In this document: positions 17,768 through 26,711 of the stretch, in pieces
Layout of the letters: each line of letters starts with the position of its first letter
Numbering within the stretch: position 1 is the stretch's first letter
Source: Nostocales cyanobacterium HT-58-2
Lineage (GTDB): Bacteria; Cyanobacteriota; Cyanobacteriia; Cyanobacteriales; Nostocaceae
Assembly: GCA_002163975.1 (NCBI GenBank)
Contig: CP019636.1
Span: 5,459,501-5,523,500 of the forward strand
Direction of reading: 5' to 3'
Length of the DNA: 64,000 nt
The notes under the pieces: model-generated
What the model was told of the DNA's origin: nothing
The model's input: the letters and a program-made list of their open reading frames with translations, nothing else
The model's database searches: none
Made by a program: the position numbers and the translations under genes

Positions 17768-18727
17768 TTACCAATTCCACATCACTGGGTTATCGTCTAA
17801 ATGGTCGGTCACAATACGTCCAATGGTATCTATTTGGTGAAGTTCTTCAGGAGAAAGTTGAACAGAAGCAGCTTGGGCGTTTGCGGTTGCTTGTTCGGGA
17901 TGGCGTGCGCCAGCAATCGCACTTGTTTGTGGTTGGGCGATGAGCCATGCTAGTGCTAACTGAGCAAGGCTGCATTGATGACGTTCAGCAATGGGACGCA
18001 GTTTTTCTAAAGCTTGTTGGGCACGTTCAAAGTTTTCTCCCTGAAACAGCTTATTCTTGGCACGGTTGTCTTGTGGGTCAAATTTATGATCAAGACCAAA
18101 TTTTCCTGTCAACAATCCCTGAGCTAGCGGTGAATAAGCAATGATGGTAATCTGGTTTTCGATACAATAAGGCATAGCATCCTTTTCTACGTACCGCCAG
18201 AATAAAGAATAGGGAGGTTGTAAGCTATCAATACGTCCGTACTGAGATGCTTCTTCCAATTGTGTACGGGAAAAATTCGACACACCAATAGCCCGAATTT
18301 TCCCTTGCTCTTTCAGCAAATTGAGAGCGCTCATTGTCTCCTCAATCGGCACAACTTCAGAATTGAAGGAGCCAGAAGGCCAATGAATTTGGTATAGGTC
18401 TATATGGTCGGTTTTGAGGTTTTTCAAAGAACGTTCACAAGCCTCAATCACTTGGTCGTACTTGAGATGGTTAGCAAAAACTTTCGTGGCATACTCTACT
18501 TGATCTCGAACATGAGATAAAGCTTCAGCAACAATTCGTTCTGAGTGTCCGTCACCATAAACCTCAGCAGTGTCAAAGGTGGTGATACCTGCTTCAAATG
18601 CTGCTCGTATTGCTTTAATCGAGTCAGTGTCCTCAACTCCCACCCACATTTTTTTACCAGCTTGCCATGTTCCCATAAGAATAGGCGTGATTCTCACATC
18701 CGATGTACCCAATGTTCGCTTTTCCAT
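17768..18727 (-). CDS. Aldo/keto reductase
   Basis: A 319-residue NADPH-dependent oxidoreductase of the AKR superfamily ((beta/alpha)8 barrel). The tetrad is visible: D and Y in FDTAEVYGDG, K in YATKVFA, and H in LYQIHWPSG. Further family marks are IRAIGVSNFS and, in the cofactor-binding C-terminus, AIAGARHPEQATANAQA. Substrate unknown. It is transcribed divergently from the DUF1802 gene, 91 bp from its annotated start at 18818. Confidence 0.9.
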   Translation of the reverse strand: MEKRTLGTSDVRITPILMGTWQAGKKMWVGVEDTDSIKAIRAAFEAGITTFDTAEVYGDGHSERIVAEALSHVRDQVEYATKVFANHLKYDQVIEACERSLKNLKTDHIDLYQIHWPSGSFNSEVVPIEETMSALNLLKEQGKIRAIGVSNFSRTQLEEASQYGRIDSLQPPYSLFWRYVEKDAMPYCIENQITIIAYSPLAQGLLTGKFGLDHKFDPQDNRAKNKLFQGENFERAQQALEKLRPIAERHQCSLAQLALAWLIAQPQTSAIAGARHPEQATANAQAASVQLSPEELHQIDTIGRIVTDHLDDNPVMWNW

Positions 18728-18838
18728 AATTCATCCTTAACTGTTCCTTAATTCATTTCCTCAGACAGTGACATAGTGTATCGGTCTTGGCGTCAAATTA
18801 AATCAGAGTTACAGTAGATGCTTATAGAAGAACTGAGT

Positions 18839-19420
18839 ATGACTTTTCACGCACTTAAAGAATGGGCAGTTGCCATCAACGCTTTGGAAACAGGTCAAAC
18901 AATTATGCTCCTGCGCAAGGGTGGTATCCATGAACGTAATGGACGCTTTGCTGTTGCCCACAAGCAGATTTTGCTTTACCCAACCTTTGAACATCAACAG
19001 CCTTTCTTGCTCAAACCTGAGTATGCTAATCTTGTCATCCCGGTTACACCTGGTTGGCATCCAGAGACAGTAGGTATCAGCAGTTGGGCTGAGATTACAG
19101 ATATTTTCCCAGTCAGTGACGAGTCAGTCGTGAATGCTCTGCTTCCGTTCCATATCTGGAACGAGTATTTTATTAGCGATCGCCTGAAATGGAAACCACG
19201 CCAGCCACTGTATATTCTCCTGCTGCGGACTTACAAACTCCCCCAAGAACAGGAAATTCCCTATCGCAGTGAGTATGGTGGCTGTAAGTCATGGATTGAT
19301 TTGGCTCAACCCATTTCGTTACAAGGGGCACAGCCAATTTTGTCTGATTCAACATACACCCAGTTAGTCGCTCAAATTCGCGATATTGTCAGTGATAAGC
19401 TATATGCCTCATCCCTATAA
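18839..19420 (+). CDS. DUF1802 family protein
   Basis: A protein of about 193 residues matching DUF1802: HALKEWAVAINALETGQTIMLLRKGGIHE at the start, then FAVAHKQILLYPTFEHQ and later LPFHIWNEYFISDRLKWKPRQPLYILLLRTYKL. No function is established for the family; no signal or membrane segments. An in-frame ATG at 18818 would add 7 residues, but the ATG at 18839 places the first residue just before the conserved ALKEW motif, as usual in the family. No operon partner. Confidence 0.82.
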   Translation: MTFHALKEWAVAINALETGQTIMLLRKGGIHERNGRFAVAHKQILLYPTFEHQQPFLLKPEYANLVIPVTPGWHPETVGISSWAEITDIFPVSDESVVNALLPFHIWNEYFISDRLKWKPRQPLYILLLRTYKLPQEQEIPYRSEYGGCKSWIDLAQPISLQGAQPILSDSTYTQLVAQIRDIVSDKLYASSL

Positions 19421-19704
19421 GGGATAACTATCAGCAAAAGTACTTAAATATACATAAATTATTGTGAAGCGCAGATAGCATTGGGAAAACGTAGAAGCTT
19501 GCTGCGTCTGCTTCCATATCCATCTTTATTTCCTTGCATCTGTAAAACATCGAAAATCTTACGTTTAGTTTGAATTCTGTCATTTTGACCGAGGTTAATA
19601 GCTGTGAAAGATACAAAAAGTCCTCCAAAAGGGTGAGGGTAGACTTGACATATGTCTGCGAATATGCAATAAGAGAACGAAATAAAATACATGAGGAGTT
19701 TGCC

Positions 19705-19956
19705 ATGTATCGACGAATGTGCTGGTTATCAAGGTCTGGCGAGAATGAGGCAAAAATTTTACACTTGCAGACTGCACCCAATGAGCCTTGGCGTCCTTAC
19801 ACAACTTTTCCGCAATATGCAGTTCCAGATTACGAAATAGAAGGCGGTTCCAAGGGTTGGGCGACTTACCAAAAATTGTTAAAAGCCGGTTGGACTTTGA
19901 TACCGAGTGCAAGAGCAAACGAGTTTTCCTCATCAACCACCTCTGTTCAGTTGTAA
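19705..19956 (+). CDS. Small conserved cyanobacterial protein, 83 aa
   Basis: A short soluble protein. The frame is open further upstream, but the ATG at 19705 has AGGAG seven bases before it, and the sequence before it looks non-coding. Features: a Trp-rich middle (APNEPWRPYTTFPQYAVPDYEIEG) and a KGWATYQKLLKAGWTLIPS segment that I recognise as recurring in small cyanobacterial proteins of unknown role. A TTGACA hexamer at 19645-19650 may be its -35 box; no good -10 box is seen. It converges on the gamma-glutamyltransferase gene with only 30 bp between stops. Confidence 0.65.
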   Translation: MYRRMCWLSRSGENEAKILHLQTAPNEPWRPYTTFPQYAVPDYEIEGGSKGWATYQKLLKAGWTLIPSARANEFSSSTTSVQL

Positions 19957-19986
19957 GGAAAAAAATAGAAAAAGTTTTTCTGTTGT

Positions 19987-21825
19987 TTACAAACCTCTGG
20001 GGGAACCTTCACCACGCGGATCAGCTGCGCCTTCTAAACTTCCATCAGGTGTAACGACAATTGCGTTAATATTACCCCAAGGCTCAGTTTGTTTAATTTT
20101 GTGTCCCCGACGCTGCAGTTCCCCTAACGTCAGAACATCCAAACCAAGAGGTTCCACTCTTAACTCATCTGGTAACCACTGATGATGTACACGGGGTGCA
20201 GACACAGCCGCACCAGCATCCAGATTGTATTCCAATACGTTCAAAATAACTTGCAAGACTTGAGTGATAATGGTACCGCCACCAGGCGCACCTACTGCCA
20301 TACGAAAGCGACCATTTTCTGTGACAATAGTGGGAGTCATGCTAGATAGAGGCGTTTTGCGTGGTGCGATCGCATTGGCTTGACTACCCACAAGTCCAAA
20401 TGCATTTGATACTCCAGGTGCAGCAGCAAAGTCATCCATCTCATCATTAAGTAGAATACCAGTTCTTGGCACCACGACTCCAGAACCAAAGCCGTAATTT
20501 ACCGTGAAAGTTAAGCTAACAGCATTACGCTGTTCATCTACAACACTTAGATGACTGGTTTGGGGTGATTCATACAGTGTAGGGACTTTTTCTCCCCACC
20601 TCCTTGAGAGTGCTGCTGAAAGGAAACCGCCGTTACCTCTCCATCCGTTAGTATGAGCCTGACTCAACTGCTGTAATATCTTCTTATCTACTGGCTTTAC
20701 CTCACTTGAAGGTTTAGCCCGTTCCATACTAATTTCTTGACGGCGTTTTTTAGCGTAGGTGAGGCTAAGAAGTTGTGCGACAGGAACTTTAACAAAATCT
20801 GGATCTCCCAAGTATTCTGAACGGTCTGCATAGGCAATTTTCATTGCTTCCACCATTAGGTGTAAAGCATCCGGGTGGTGCCATCCTAAAGATTTCAAAT
20901 CGGTGTCACCAATAATATTTAGAATCTGTAATAGATGAATGCCTCCAGATGATGGTGGTGGCATTGAGCAAATTTTAGCTTTGTGGTAATTGCCACACAC
21001 TGGAGTACGCCAGATAGGTTTGTAAGATTTCAGGTCTTCACGAGTGATTAAACCATTATTTTTTGCCATGTCGGCGGCGAGCGCACGGGCAATACTTCCG
21101 GTGTAAAAACTTTGGGGATTTTTGGCAATTTCTACCAAAGTTCGTGCTAAATCTCGCTGCACCAGCTTTTCCCCAGGACCAAAAAATTCACCCTTGCGAG
21201 TAAAAATTGCTCGCGCCGCTGGATTATTGAGAATAAGCGGCTTACGGTTTTCGTAAACCTTGATTGAACGCCAAGTCTGCTGATGACGAATAATGAAACC
21301 ATCTTGAGCGAGAAAAATAGCAGGTTTAACCACCTCTTGCCAAGGCAACTTTCCGTAGCGATGATGAACTTCGTACAGTCCCGCAACTGTCCCTGGCGTC
21401 GCGACTGCCAAATACCCGTTAACACTTGCATTCGGACGCACCTTTCCGGCTACATCCAAAAACATATTCCTGGTGGCTTTCAAAGGTGCGCGTTCGCGAA
21501 AATCCAACGCCTTTATTTCACCAGTTTTCTGCTGATGCAATAGCAAAAACCCGCCACCACCAATACCTGCAGAAAAAGGTTCTACCACAGAAATAGCAAA
21601 GGCAGTTGCAACAGCTGCATCAACTGCATTACCACCCTTGCGTAACATTGCAACTCCCGCCTCACTTGCCAAGGGATGAGCCGAAACGACCATTGCCTTT
21701 TTCGTATGCAGAGGTGGGATCACGTTAGCCACTGCTGCTTTCTGGTTACAAAATAGCAATACAGAAAACGACATCAGATAGAGTAAAAAGCCTGAAAACC
21801 GCGTGTATTGGAAAAAAACACGCAT
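19987..21825 (-). CDS. ggt: Gamma-glutamyltransferase
   Basis: Periplasmic or secreted N-terminal-nucleophile enzyme that cleaves gamma-glutamyl bonds, for example of glutathione. The 612 residues start with a signal-like segment (FSGFLLYLMSFSVLLFC). The large-subunit marks are MVVSAHPLASEAGVAMLRKGGNAVDAAVA and GGIHLLQILNIIG. The self-processing nucleophile threonine is in PQTSHLSVVD (residue about 421), with NYGFGSGVVVPRTGILLNDEMDDF after it and APGGGTIITQV near the end. The C-terminal DPRGEGSPRG matches the usual closing ADPR motif. Divergent from the CAP lipoprotein gene. Confidence 0.93.
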   Translation of the reverse strand: MRVFFQYTRFSGFLLYLMSFSVLLFCNQKAAVANVIPPLHTKKAMVVSAHPLASEAGVAMLRKGGNAVDAAVATAFAISVVEPFSAGIGGGGFLLLHQQKTGEIKALDFRERAPLKATRNMFLDVAGKVRPNASVNGYLAVATPGTVAGLYEVHHRYGKLPWQEVVKPAIFLAQDGFIIRHQQTWRSIKVYENRKPLILNNPAARAIFTRKGEFFGPGEKLVQRDLARTLVEIAKNPQSFYTGSIARALAADMAKNNGLITREDLKSYKPIWRTPVCGNYHKAKICSMPPPSSGGIHLLQILNIIGDTDLKSLGWHHPDALHLMVEAMKIAYADRSEYLGDPDFVKVPVAQLLSLTYAKKRRQEISMERAKPSSEVKPVDKKILQQLSQAHTNGWRGNGGFLSAALSRRWGEKVPTLYESPQTSHLSVVDEQRNAVSLTFTVNYGFGSGVVVPRTGILLNDEMDDFAAAPGVSNAFGLVGSQANAIAPRKTPLSSMTPTIVTENGRFRMAVGAPGGGTIITQVLQVILNVLEYNLDAGAAVSAPRVHHQWLPDELRVEPLGLDVLTLGELQRRGHKIKQTEPWGNINAIVVTPDGSLEGAADPRGEGSPRGL

Positions 21826-21969
21826 CTTATGTCTCCAACTTATTTTTATTCGCTGTCAATATACCACGCCGCTGAGTCATCTGGACTTGTGTAACAATAC
21901 CAGAGTTATTGCTGCAACTTAAGTTTGGGCGCTTTTTTCTCCTTACTGGCTGCTTTTTTTGAAGAAAAT

Positions 21970-22533
21970 ATGAGTCACAAGTGTAAACGTATACTACCTC
22001 AAATATTTTCTGTTTTCGGGATCATGCTGCTTACACTCCTAACTACAGGGTGTGAGCAAGCTCTTGAGTATTTGCCACCTTTGCCTCAACTGCCAACAGA
22101 CAAACCACAACAGCCCCCAGTCCTTACACAAACTCCGGCGACTGCCAAAATTGAAGCTGCAATCAGGCAAGGCATTAACCAACAACGTGTTAAATATGGT
22201 CTAAAACCCTTACAAAACAACGAAAAGTTAGCACAGGTTGCTAGGAGATACAGTCAGCAGATGGCTAAAAAAAACTTTTTTAGTCACACAGGGGCAGATG
22301 GCAGTACACTTGTCCGACGAGTCAGTTCTGAGGGTATTTCCTATTGGGTGGTAGGTGAGAACTTATTTACAAGTACGAATATTAGTCAACCTGTACCAGC
22401 AGCAGTAGAGGGCTGGATGAAAAGCCCAGGACATCGGGAGAATATTCTGCGTCCTGTCTTTCGGGAGACTGGTGTTGGAGTTTGGCGAACTGGCAACACC
22501 TATTACATTACACAGTTGTTTCTGCGGCGTTAG
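21970..22533 (+). CDS. CAP-domain (SCP/PR-1-like) lipoprotein
   Basis: A 187-residue exported protein. A lipobox LLTTGC follows a hydrophobic segment, then a proline-rich linker (LPPLPQLPTDKPQQPPV). The CAP domain spans about residues 65-187: histidine in FFSHTGADG, glutamate in VVGENLF, WMKSPGHRENIL and the final GNTYYITQLF. CAP proteins are extracellular and of varied, often unknown roles. The in-frame TTG at 21925 is less likely than the ATG at 21970, which places the signal peptide properly. It precedes the monooxygenase gene by 54 bp on the same strand. Confidence 0.85.
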   Translation: MSHKCKRILPQIFSVFGIMLLTLLTTGCEQALEYLPPLPQLPTDKPQQPPVLTQTPATAKIEAAIRQGINQQRVKYGLKPLQNNEKLAQVARRYSQQMAKKNFFSHTGADGSTLVRRVSSEGISYWVVGENLFTSTNISQPVPAAVEGWMKSPGHRENILRPVFRETGVGVWRTGNTYYITQLFLRR

Positions 22534-22587
22534 TGAGGTTAGTAATATTTTAGTGATGTCTGACGCCACTAAGGGGGATGCAGAAAA

Positions 22588-23874
22588 ATGGTCAAGAAAG
22601 TTGTTATCGTAGGTGCTGGACCTAGCGGAGTTCTGCTGGCACACTACTTGTTGCGTCGTGATGACAAATACCAAATCGATATTTATGAACGTCGCAGCGA
22701 CCCGAGAATTATTGAGTTTTCTAAATCAAGAACTTTTCCCATGACATTAAACGAAAGGGGAATGAGTGCTTTAAGGAAAATCTCAGGAGTGGAAGAAGCA
22801 GTCAAAGCCATCAGTGTGGAGATAACGGGATCGTTCACACACCAAACAAACGGCAAAACTCGGTTTCGACGTAGAAGCCAACCTCTCTTTGCCGTTGACC
22901 GTACCAATTTGGCGATCGCTCTTTTGCAAACATTGATAGAAAAGTATGACAACAGCCGTTTCAATATACACTTTGACTGCAAATGTAGTCAGTTAGATTT
23001 TGCCGCGAAAACAGCAAGATTTGAAACAGAAGTAGAAGAGTTCACAGTTGATTATGACCTGTTAATCGGTGCAGATGGAGCGCGTTCTGCTGTGAGAGAA
23101 GCTTTTCTAACGACAGAAGGTTTTGAGTGCGAGCAGAAGTACATTCATAACGACTACAAATCTATTTTTCTTCCTGCCAACAACCACTTAAAACCGGGCT
23201 ACGTTCACGCTTGGCAAATGCAAGATGGCTCTGCTGTGTTACTGCTGCATAAACAAGACGGGACGATGATTGGTGCTATGCGTTTTCCCCATAAGAAGAA
23301 CAAGATAGCAGGTCTTGCCAGTAAAGAAGAAGTCGTCAAATTTTTTGAAGAAAATTTCCCAGAAATTAGTCAATTGATGCCAGAGGAAGAGGCAGAAGCT
23401 TTCTACTCAAGACCAGTATCATCGGTGTTAACTGTTCGCTGCAATCGCTACCACTATGGTGACAGTGTACTAATTATTGGAGACGCAGCTCATGCTGTCT
23501 CACCATCTATCGGTCAAGGTTGTAACTCAGCACTTGAAGATGTCCTAATATTTGACAATCTTTTAGACGAGTATTCTGACAATTGGGCTAATGCCATAGC
23601 ACAATTTACTATCCGTCGTCAGCCGGATGCTCATGCCTTAATGGAACTGAGCAACAATTCATTTCCGTTGTCTCGGGGATTACTCATTGAGTTTTTGTTG
23701 AGGGAATCCTTTGCTAAATTCATGCATCAACTTTTTCCTCAGCGCTTCTCGCCTTCATTGTTTGATCTCGTCTTTGATAGCACAGTTCCTTATAGAGAAA
23801 TTTTGAATTCACACAAAGGTTGGATATCTAAGGTGAAAAAGTCCAATGAGAAGTTTTTAGCAGCTTTGGTGTAA
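22588..23874 (+). CDS. FAD-dependent monooxygenase, kynurenine 3-monooxygenase-like
   Basis: A 428-residue flavoprotein hydroxylase. The FAD-binding GxGxxG is VVIVGAGPSGVLLAHYLLRR; the DG motif is YDLLIGADGARSAVR (about 153-167); the GD motif is DSVLIIGDAAHAVSPSIGQGCNSALEDV (about 293-320). The DPR segment after the dinucleotide fold and the LNERGMSALRKI stretch are characteristic of the KMO subgroup. No other kynurenine-pathway gene is nearby, so the natural substrate is open. The hydrolase gene 50 bp downstream may be cotranscribed. A GGGGGA stretch precedes the ATG. Confidence 0.82.
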   Translation: MVKKVVIVGAGPSGVLLAHYLLRRDDKYQIDIYERRSDPRIIEFSKSRTFPMTLNERGMSALRKISGVEEAVKAISVEITGSFTHQTNGKTRFRRRSQPLFAVDRTNLAIALLQTLIEKYDNSRFNIHFDCKCSQLDFAAKTARFETEVEEFTVDYDLLIGADGARSAVREAFLTTEGFECEQKYIHNDYKSIFLPANNHLKPGYVHAWQMQDGSAVLLLHKQDGTMIGAMRFPHKKNKIAGLASKEEVVKFFEENFPEISQLMPEEEAEAFYSRPVSSVLTVRCNRYHYGDSVLIIGDAAHAVSPSIGQGCNSALEDVLIFDNLLDEYSDNWANAIAQFTIRRQPDAHALMELSNNSFPLSRGLLIEFLLRESFAKFMHQLFPQRFSPSLFDLVFDSTVPYREILNSHKGWISKVKKSNEKFLAALV

Positions 23875-23924
23875 TGTCAAAAATATTGACCTCTGCAACA
23901 AGTTTACTAATAAACTTCTAAATC

Positions 23925-24905
23925 ATGAGCTACTTATCTACAAAAAAATCTTTAGTAGCGATACTCGGAGCAATGTTTTTTGCTCTGAAAGCAGGAGAAC
24001 TTGCTACTGCTAACGAATTTACTCCTACTTCTTTATTTCAAGAGGTTAAAGCCTACAAAACAATCATTGACACAAACAGAGACCCAGCTGATATTTACTT
24101 CCCAATTGCCTCGAAAAAAAATATCAGTACGCAGAAGTTTCCTATTGCCCTGCTCTTACCAGGTGCACTTGTAGATAAGTCGCAGTACTCTAAGTTTGCG
24201 AGCATTGTGGCAAGTTATGGATTTGTGGTGATTGTTCCCAATCACATCCGTTCTCTACCAGCATCTGGATTGAAAAGGCTTTTACCAGACACATCACAAG
24301 TCAACAATGTTTTCGCCTATATGGTGAAGGAAAACTCAAACTCTGCTTCACCGATTTTTGGTACTCTCAATATACACAAATTGGTCTTGTTGGGTCACTC
24401 AGCAGGAGGTGCTTCTGGTATCGCTGCTATTAATAATTCCTGTATTGCTCCCTATTGCGAGGGTGAGTTTCAACGCCCTAAAGAAATTGTAGCGGGAGTG
24501 TTCTATGGAACTAATTTCCGAGACCGCACAAGGAAGTTTCTTCCTACTAAAAATAATGGAATTCCTCTGGCGCTGGTACAAGGAAGCCAGGATGGAGTAG
24601 CACTTCCAGAAAGAGCTAAAAAAACTTATGAACTCATTCAAGACCCTCCCAAGGCACTAATTACAATCGCAGGTGCCAATCATTTTGGCATTACAAATGT
24701 CAACCATCCCCCTGGTGCTAAACCAGATCCTCTGAACCCTACCCTGGAACAAGATAAGGCAATTGAAACTATTGCCCGTTGGAGTGCTTTGTTTTTACGA
24801 GCATATACACTTAATGACAGGACAGCTTTTGATTATATCCATACAAAGGGAGATGCGTTAGATGAAAATGTTACTATCACGAGTCAAACAAAGCCTAAGT
24901 CGTAA
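23925..24905 (+). CDS. Exported alpha/beta hydrolase (chlorophyllase/PAF-acetylhydrolase-like)
   Basis: A 326-residue protein with a signal-like N-terminus (LVAILGAMFFALKAGELATA). The fold marks are IALLLPGALVDKSQYSKFASIVASYGFVVIVPNH, the nucleophile elbow LLGHSAGGASGI (serine about 156), the acid in QGSQDGVALP and the histidine in GANHFGIT. The layout resembles the alpha/beta hydrolases of the chlorophyllase or dienelactone hydrolase type. Likely periplasmic. It directly follows the KMO-like monooxygenase gene, so the two may act on a shared small molecule; this is inference. Confidence 0.78.
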   Translation: MSYLSTKKSLVAILGAMFFALKAGELATANEFTPTSLFQEVKAYKTIIDTNRDPADIYFPIASKKNISTQKFPIALLLPGALVDKSQYSKFASIVASYGFVVIVPNHIRSLPASGLKRLLPDTSQVNNVFAYMVKENSNSASPIFGTLNIHKLVLLGHSAGGASGIAAINNSCIAPYCEGEFQRPKEIVAGVFYGTNFRDRTRKFLPTKNNGIPLALVQGSQDGVALPERAKKTYELIQDPPKALITIAGANHFGITNVNHPPGAKPDPLNPTLEQDKAIETIARWSALFLRAYTLNDRTAFDYIHTKGDALDENVTITSQTKPKS

Positions 24906-24911
24906 CCTACT

Positions 24912-25475
24912 TCATCCCATCTTCCTTGGATACTGAGGAATACAGGGGGTTCCCCAGCAAACTTGCCCAGAGGGCATATCACTAAAAACACTACTACGAG
25001 CGCCAATCACGGCATTAGCCCCAATTGTTACTCCTGGTCCTATGAAGCAATCTACAGCGATCCATGCTCCATTGCCAATAGTTATACCTGCTGTTTTCAA
25101 TCCAAAAGCTGGGTCTGTTATGTCATGGCTACCAGTACACAAGTAATTCTTTTGAGAAACGACGCAATGGTCACCGATGTGAATGTTGTCAAGACTGTAT
25201 AAAATGACATCATCTCCAATCCAGCTATAGTCACCAATTGTAACTTTCCAAGGATAGGTGAAGCGGGCAGTAGGTCGAATTAAGACATTTTTGCCAATAC
25301 GAGCGCCAAACAGACGTAGCAAGGCGCATCGTAGATTATTGAAGGGGTGAGGAGTTAGGGGAAAGGCGATCGCCTGTACAAACCACCATAACAAAATATA
25401 CCAACCTGCTCGTCCTCGGTCAAACCAAGATTGGTCATACTTACGTAAATCTACAAAAGGTTCGTCATTGGTCAT
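24912..25475 (-). CDS. WcaF-type sugar O-acetyltransferase (HpsU-like)
   Basis: A 187-residue left-handed beta-helix acetyltransferase. It shows the hexapeptide pattern from about residue 65: IGKNVLIRPTARFTYPWKVTIGDYSWIGDDV, then IHIGDHCVVSQKNYLCTGSHD and ITIGNGAWIAVDCFIGPGVTIGANAVIGARSSV. The N-terminal WFDRGRAGWYILLWWFVQ is typical of the WcaF branch, which acetylates sugars of exopolysaccharides. Nostocales have such a gene in hormogonium polysaccharide (hps) loci, and two glycosyltransferase genes on the same strand lie just upstream. Donor is presumably acetyl-CoA. Confidence 0.85.
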   Translation of the reverse strand: MTNDEPFVDLRKYDQSWFDRGRAGWYILLWWFVQAIAFPLTPHPFNNLRCALLRLFGARIGKNVLIRPTARFTYPWKVTIGDYSWIGDDVILYSLDNIHIGDHCVVSQKNYLCTGSHDITDPAFGLKTAGITIGNGAWIAVDCFIGPGVTIGANAVIGARSSVFSDMPSGQVCWGTPCIPQYPRKMG

Positions 25476-25754
25476 TAGTCAAGAGTCAAGAGTCAAAAGT
25501 CAAGAGGAGCCAGTGCGTTGGTGAGGCAACGCTGCAGGAGGGTTTCCCTCCGTAGGCGATTGCCGAAAGGGTTTCCCGACTTGTTCAAAGCAGCGTCTCC
25601 GTAAGGAGAAGCATCTGGCGTTCAAGAGTCAAAAGTCAAGGGTCAAGGGGAGCGTAAGCTCCAGGAGGGTTTCCCTCCGTAGGCGACTGGCGTTCAAAAG
25701 TTAAGAGTCAAAAACTATTCTTCTCCCCCTGCTTCCCCTACTCCCCACACTCTG
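25476..25754. repeat. Cluster of short interspersed repeats in the polysaccharide locus
   Basis: The spacer carries several copies of the GTCAAGAGTCAAAAGTCAAG type and two identical 25-bp units at 25535-25559 and 25662-25686, each holding GGAGGGTTTCCCTCC (a near-perfect palindrome) followed by GTAGGCGA. A further TCTCCGTAAGGAGA palindrome lies near 25590. There is no reading frame. These are short tandem and palindromic repeats typical of filamentous cyanobacteria. Confidence 0.8.
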
Positions 25755-26696
25755 TTAAAGCACAGTCTGCCCTACTTCTTGGGAGAGAGAAGGTTTCTCT
25801 GCAATGGGGATAGATGTAGTATTGAGCCGACCACCATATTTACGTAATTCATAAAGTTTGACGCCTATTTGATACTCATATTGACTTAAAAGCCTTGCAT
25901 AGATATACCCAGCTGTACCATCTAAAAAACCACGTTGAATGATGTAGAACAAAATAAAACGCAAAATGGGTTTAAATGGTAGTCGTACCCAAAGTTTCTT
26001 TAAAAAGCGCTTGCGTTGTACGGCATCACCGAAGAGATTTGCGCCAATAGTACCACTATCATCTTTACCTGTGAGTAGATTGAGATAGACACGAGCCTCC
26101 CAATTAGAATAACGGTTATGCCGTTCTATCCAGTGATAAAGATCCCGAAAATCCTCATGTATCATATCGTTTTTCAGGTATCCAGCTTTCCCCTCTAAAA
26201 TCACATGTTCGTGAACTTCGTTATCACCAGTGTTGGGAACGTCTTCAGTATGAAGGTTTTCGTAGCGACCTTTTTTATGTTTGAATAAACGCAAATTCCA
26301 ATCAGGATATTTTCCTCCGTGACGAATCCATGTTCCCAAGAATAAGACTCGGCGATTGAGGTAGTAACCAGTGTATTCTGGATTTTGAATTGCTTGGGCG
26401 ATTTCATCCCACAGTTCAGAAGTGATGCGCTCATCGCAATCAACAATTAACACCCATTCATTGCGCAAAGGTAAGTTTTCTAAAGACCAATTTTTCTTTT
26501 TAGGCCAGCGTCCATTGAAGTAAAATTGCACGACATTTACGCCATAACTGTGAGCAATTTCGATAGTTTTATCACTACTTTGAGAATCTACAATAAAGAT
26601 TTCATCAGCTCTTTGAACGCTTGCAAGACAAGCTGGTAAATTGGCTTGTTCGTTTTTTGCCGGAATGAGTACGGAAACTGGTAATTTGGAAGACAT
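25755..26696 (-). CDS. Family 2 glycosyltransferase (WaaE/KdtX-like)
   Basis: A 313-residue glycosyltransferase with a GT-A fold: VSVLIPAKNEQANLPACLASV at the start, IFIVDSQSSDKTIEIA, and the DxD-type metal site VLIVDCDERI. The middle contains LNRRVLFLGTWIRHGGKYPDWNLRLFKHKKG, typical of the LPS-core WaaE-like branch. Part of a polysaccharide cluster: it starts 15 bp after the upstream glycosyltransferase gene stops, on the same strand. Likely acts on the cytosolic face in exopolysaccharide assembly; the sugar is unknown. Confidence 0.88.
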   Translation of the reverse strand: MSSKLPVSVLIPAKNEQANLPACLASVQRADEIFIVDSQSSDKTIEIAHSYGVNVVQFYFNGRWPKKKNWSLENLPLRNEWVLIVDCDERITSELWDEIAQAIQNPEYTGYYLNRRVLFLGTWIRHGGKYPDWNLRLFKHKKGRYENLHTEDVPNTGDNEVHEHVILEGKAGYLKNDMIHEDFRDLYHWIERHNRYSNWEARVYLNLLTGKDDSGTIGANLFGDAVQRKRFLKKLWVRLPFKPILRFILFYIIQRGFLDGTAGYIYARLLSQYEYQIGVKLYELRKYGGRLNTTSIPIAEKPSLSQEVGQTVL

Positions 26697-26711
26697 ATAA
26701 GTTATGATAAA

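Noticed and set aside
19645..19672. Sigma-70 promoter for the 83-aa gene
   Set aside because: A TTGACA box is present but there is no credible -10 element at 16-18 bp, so it is mentioned only within the gene entry.
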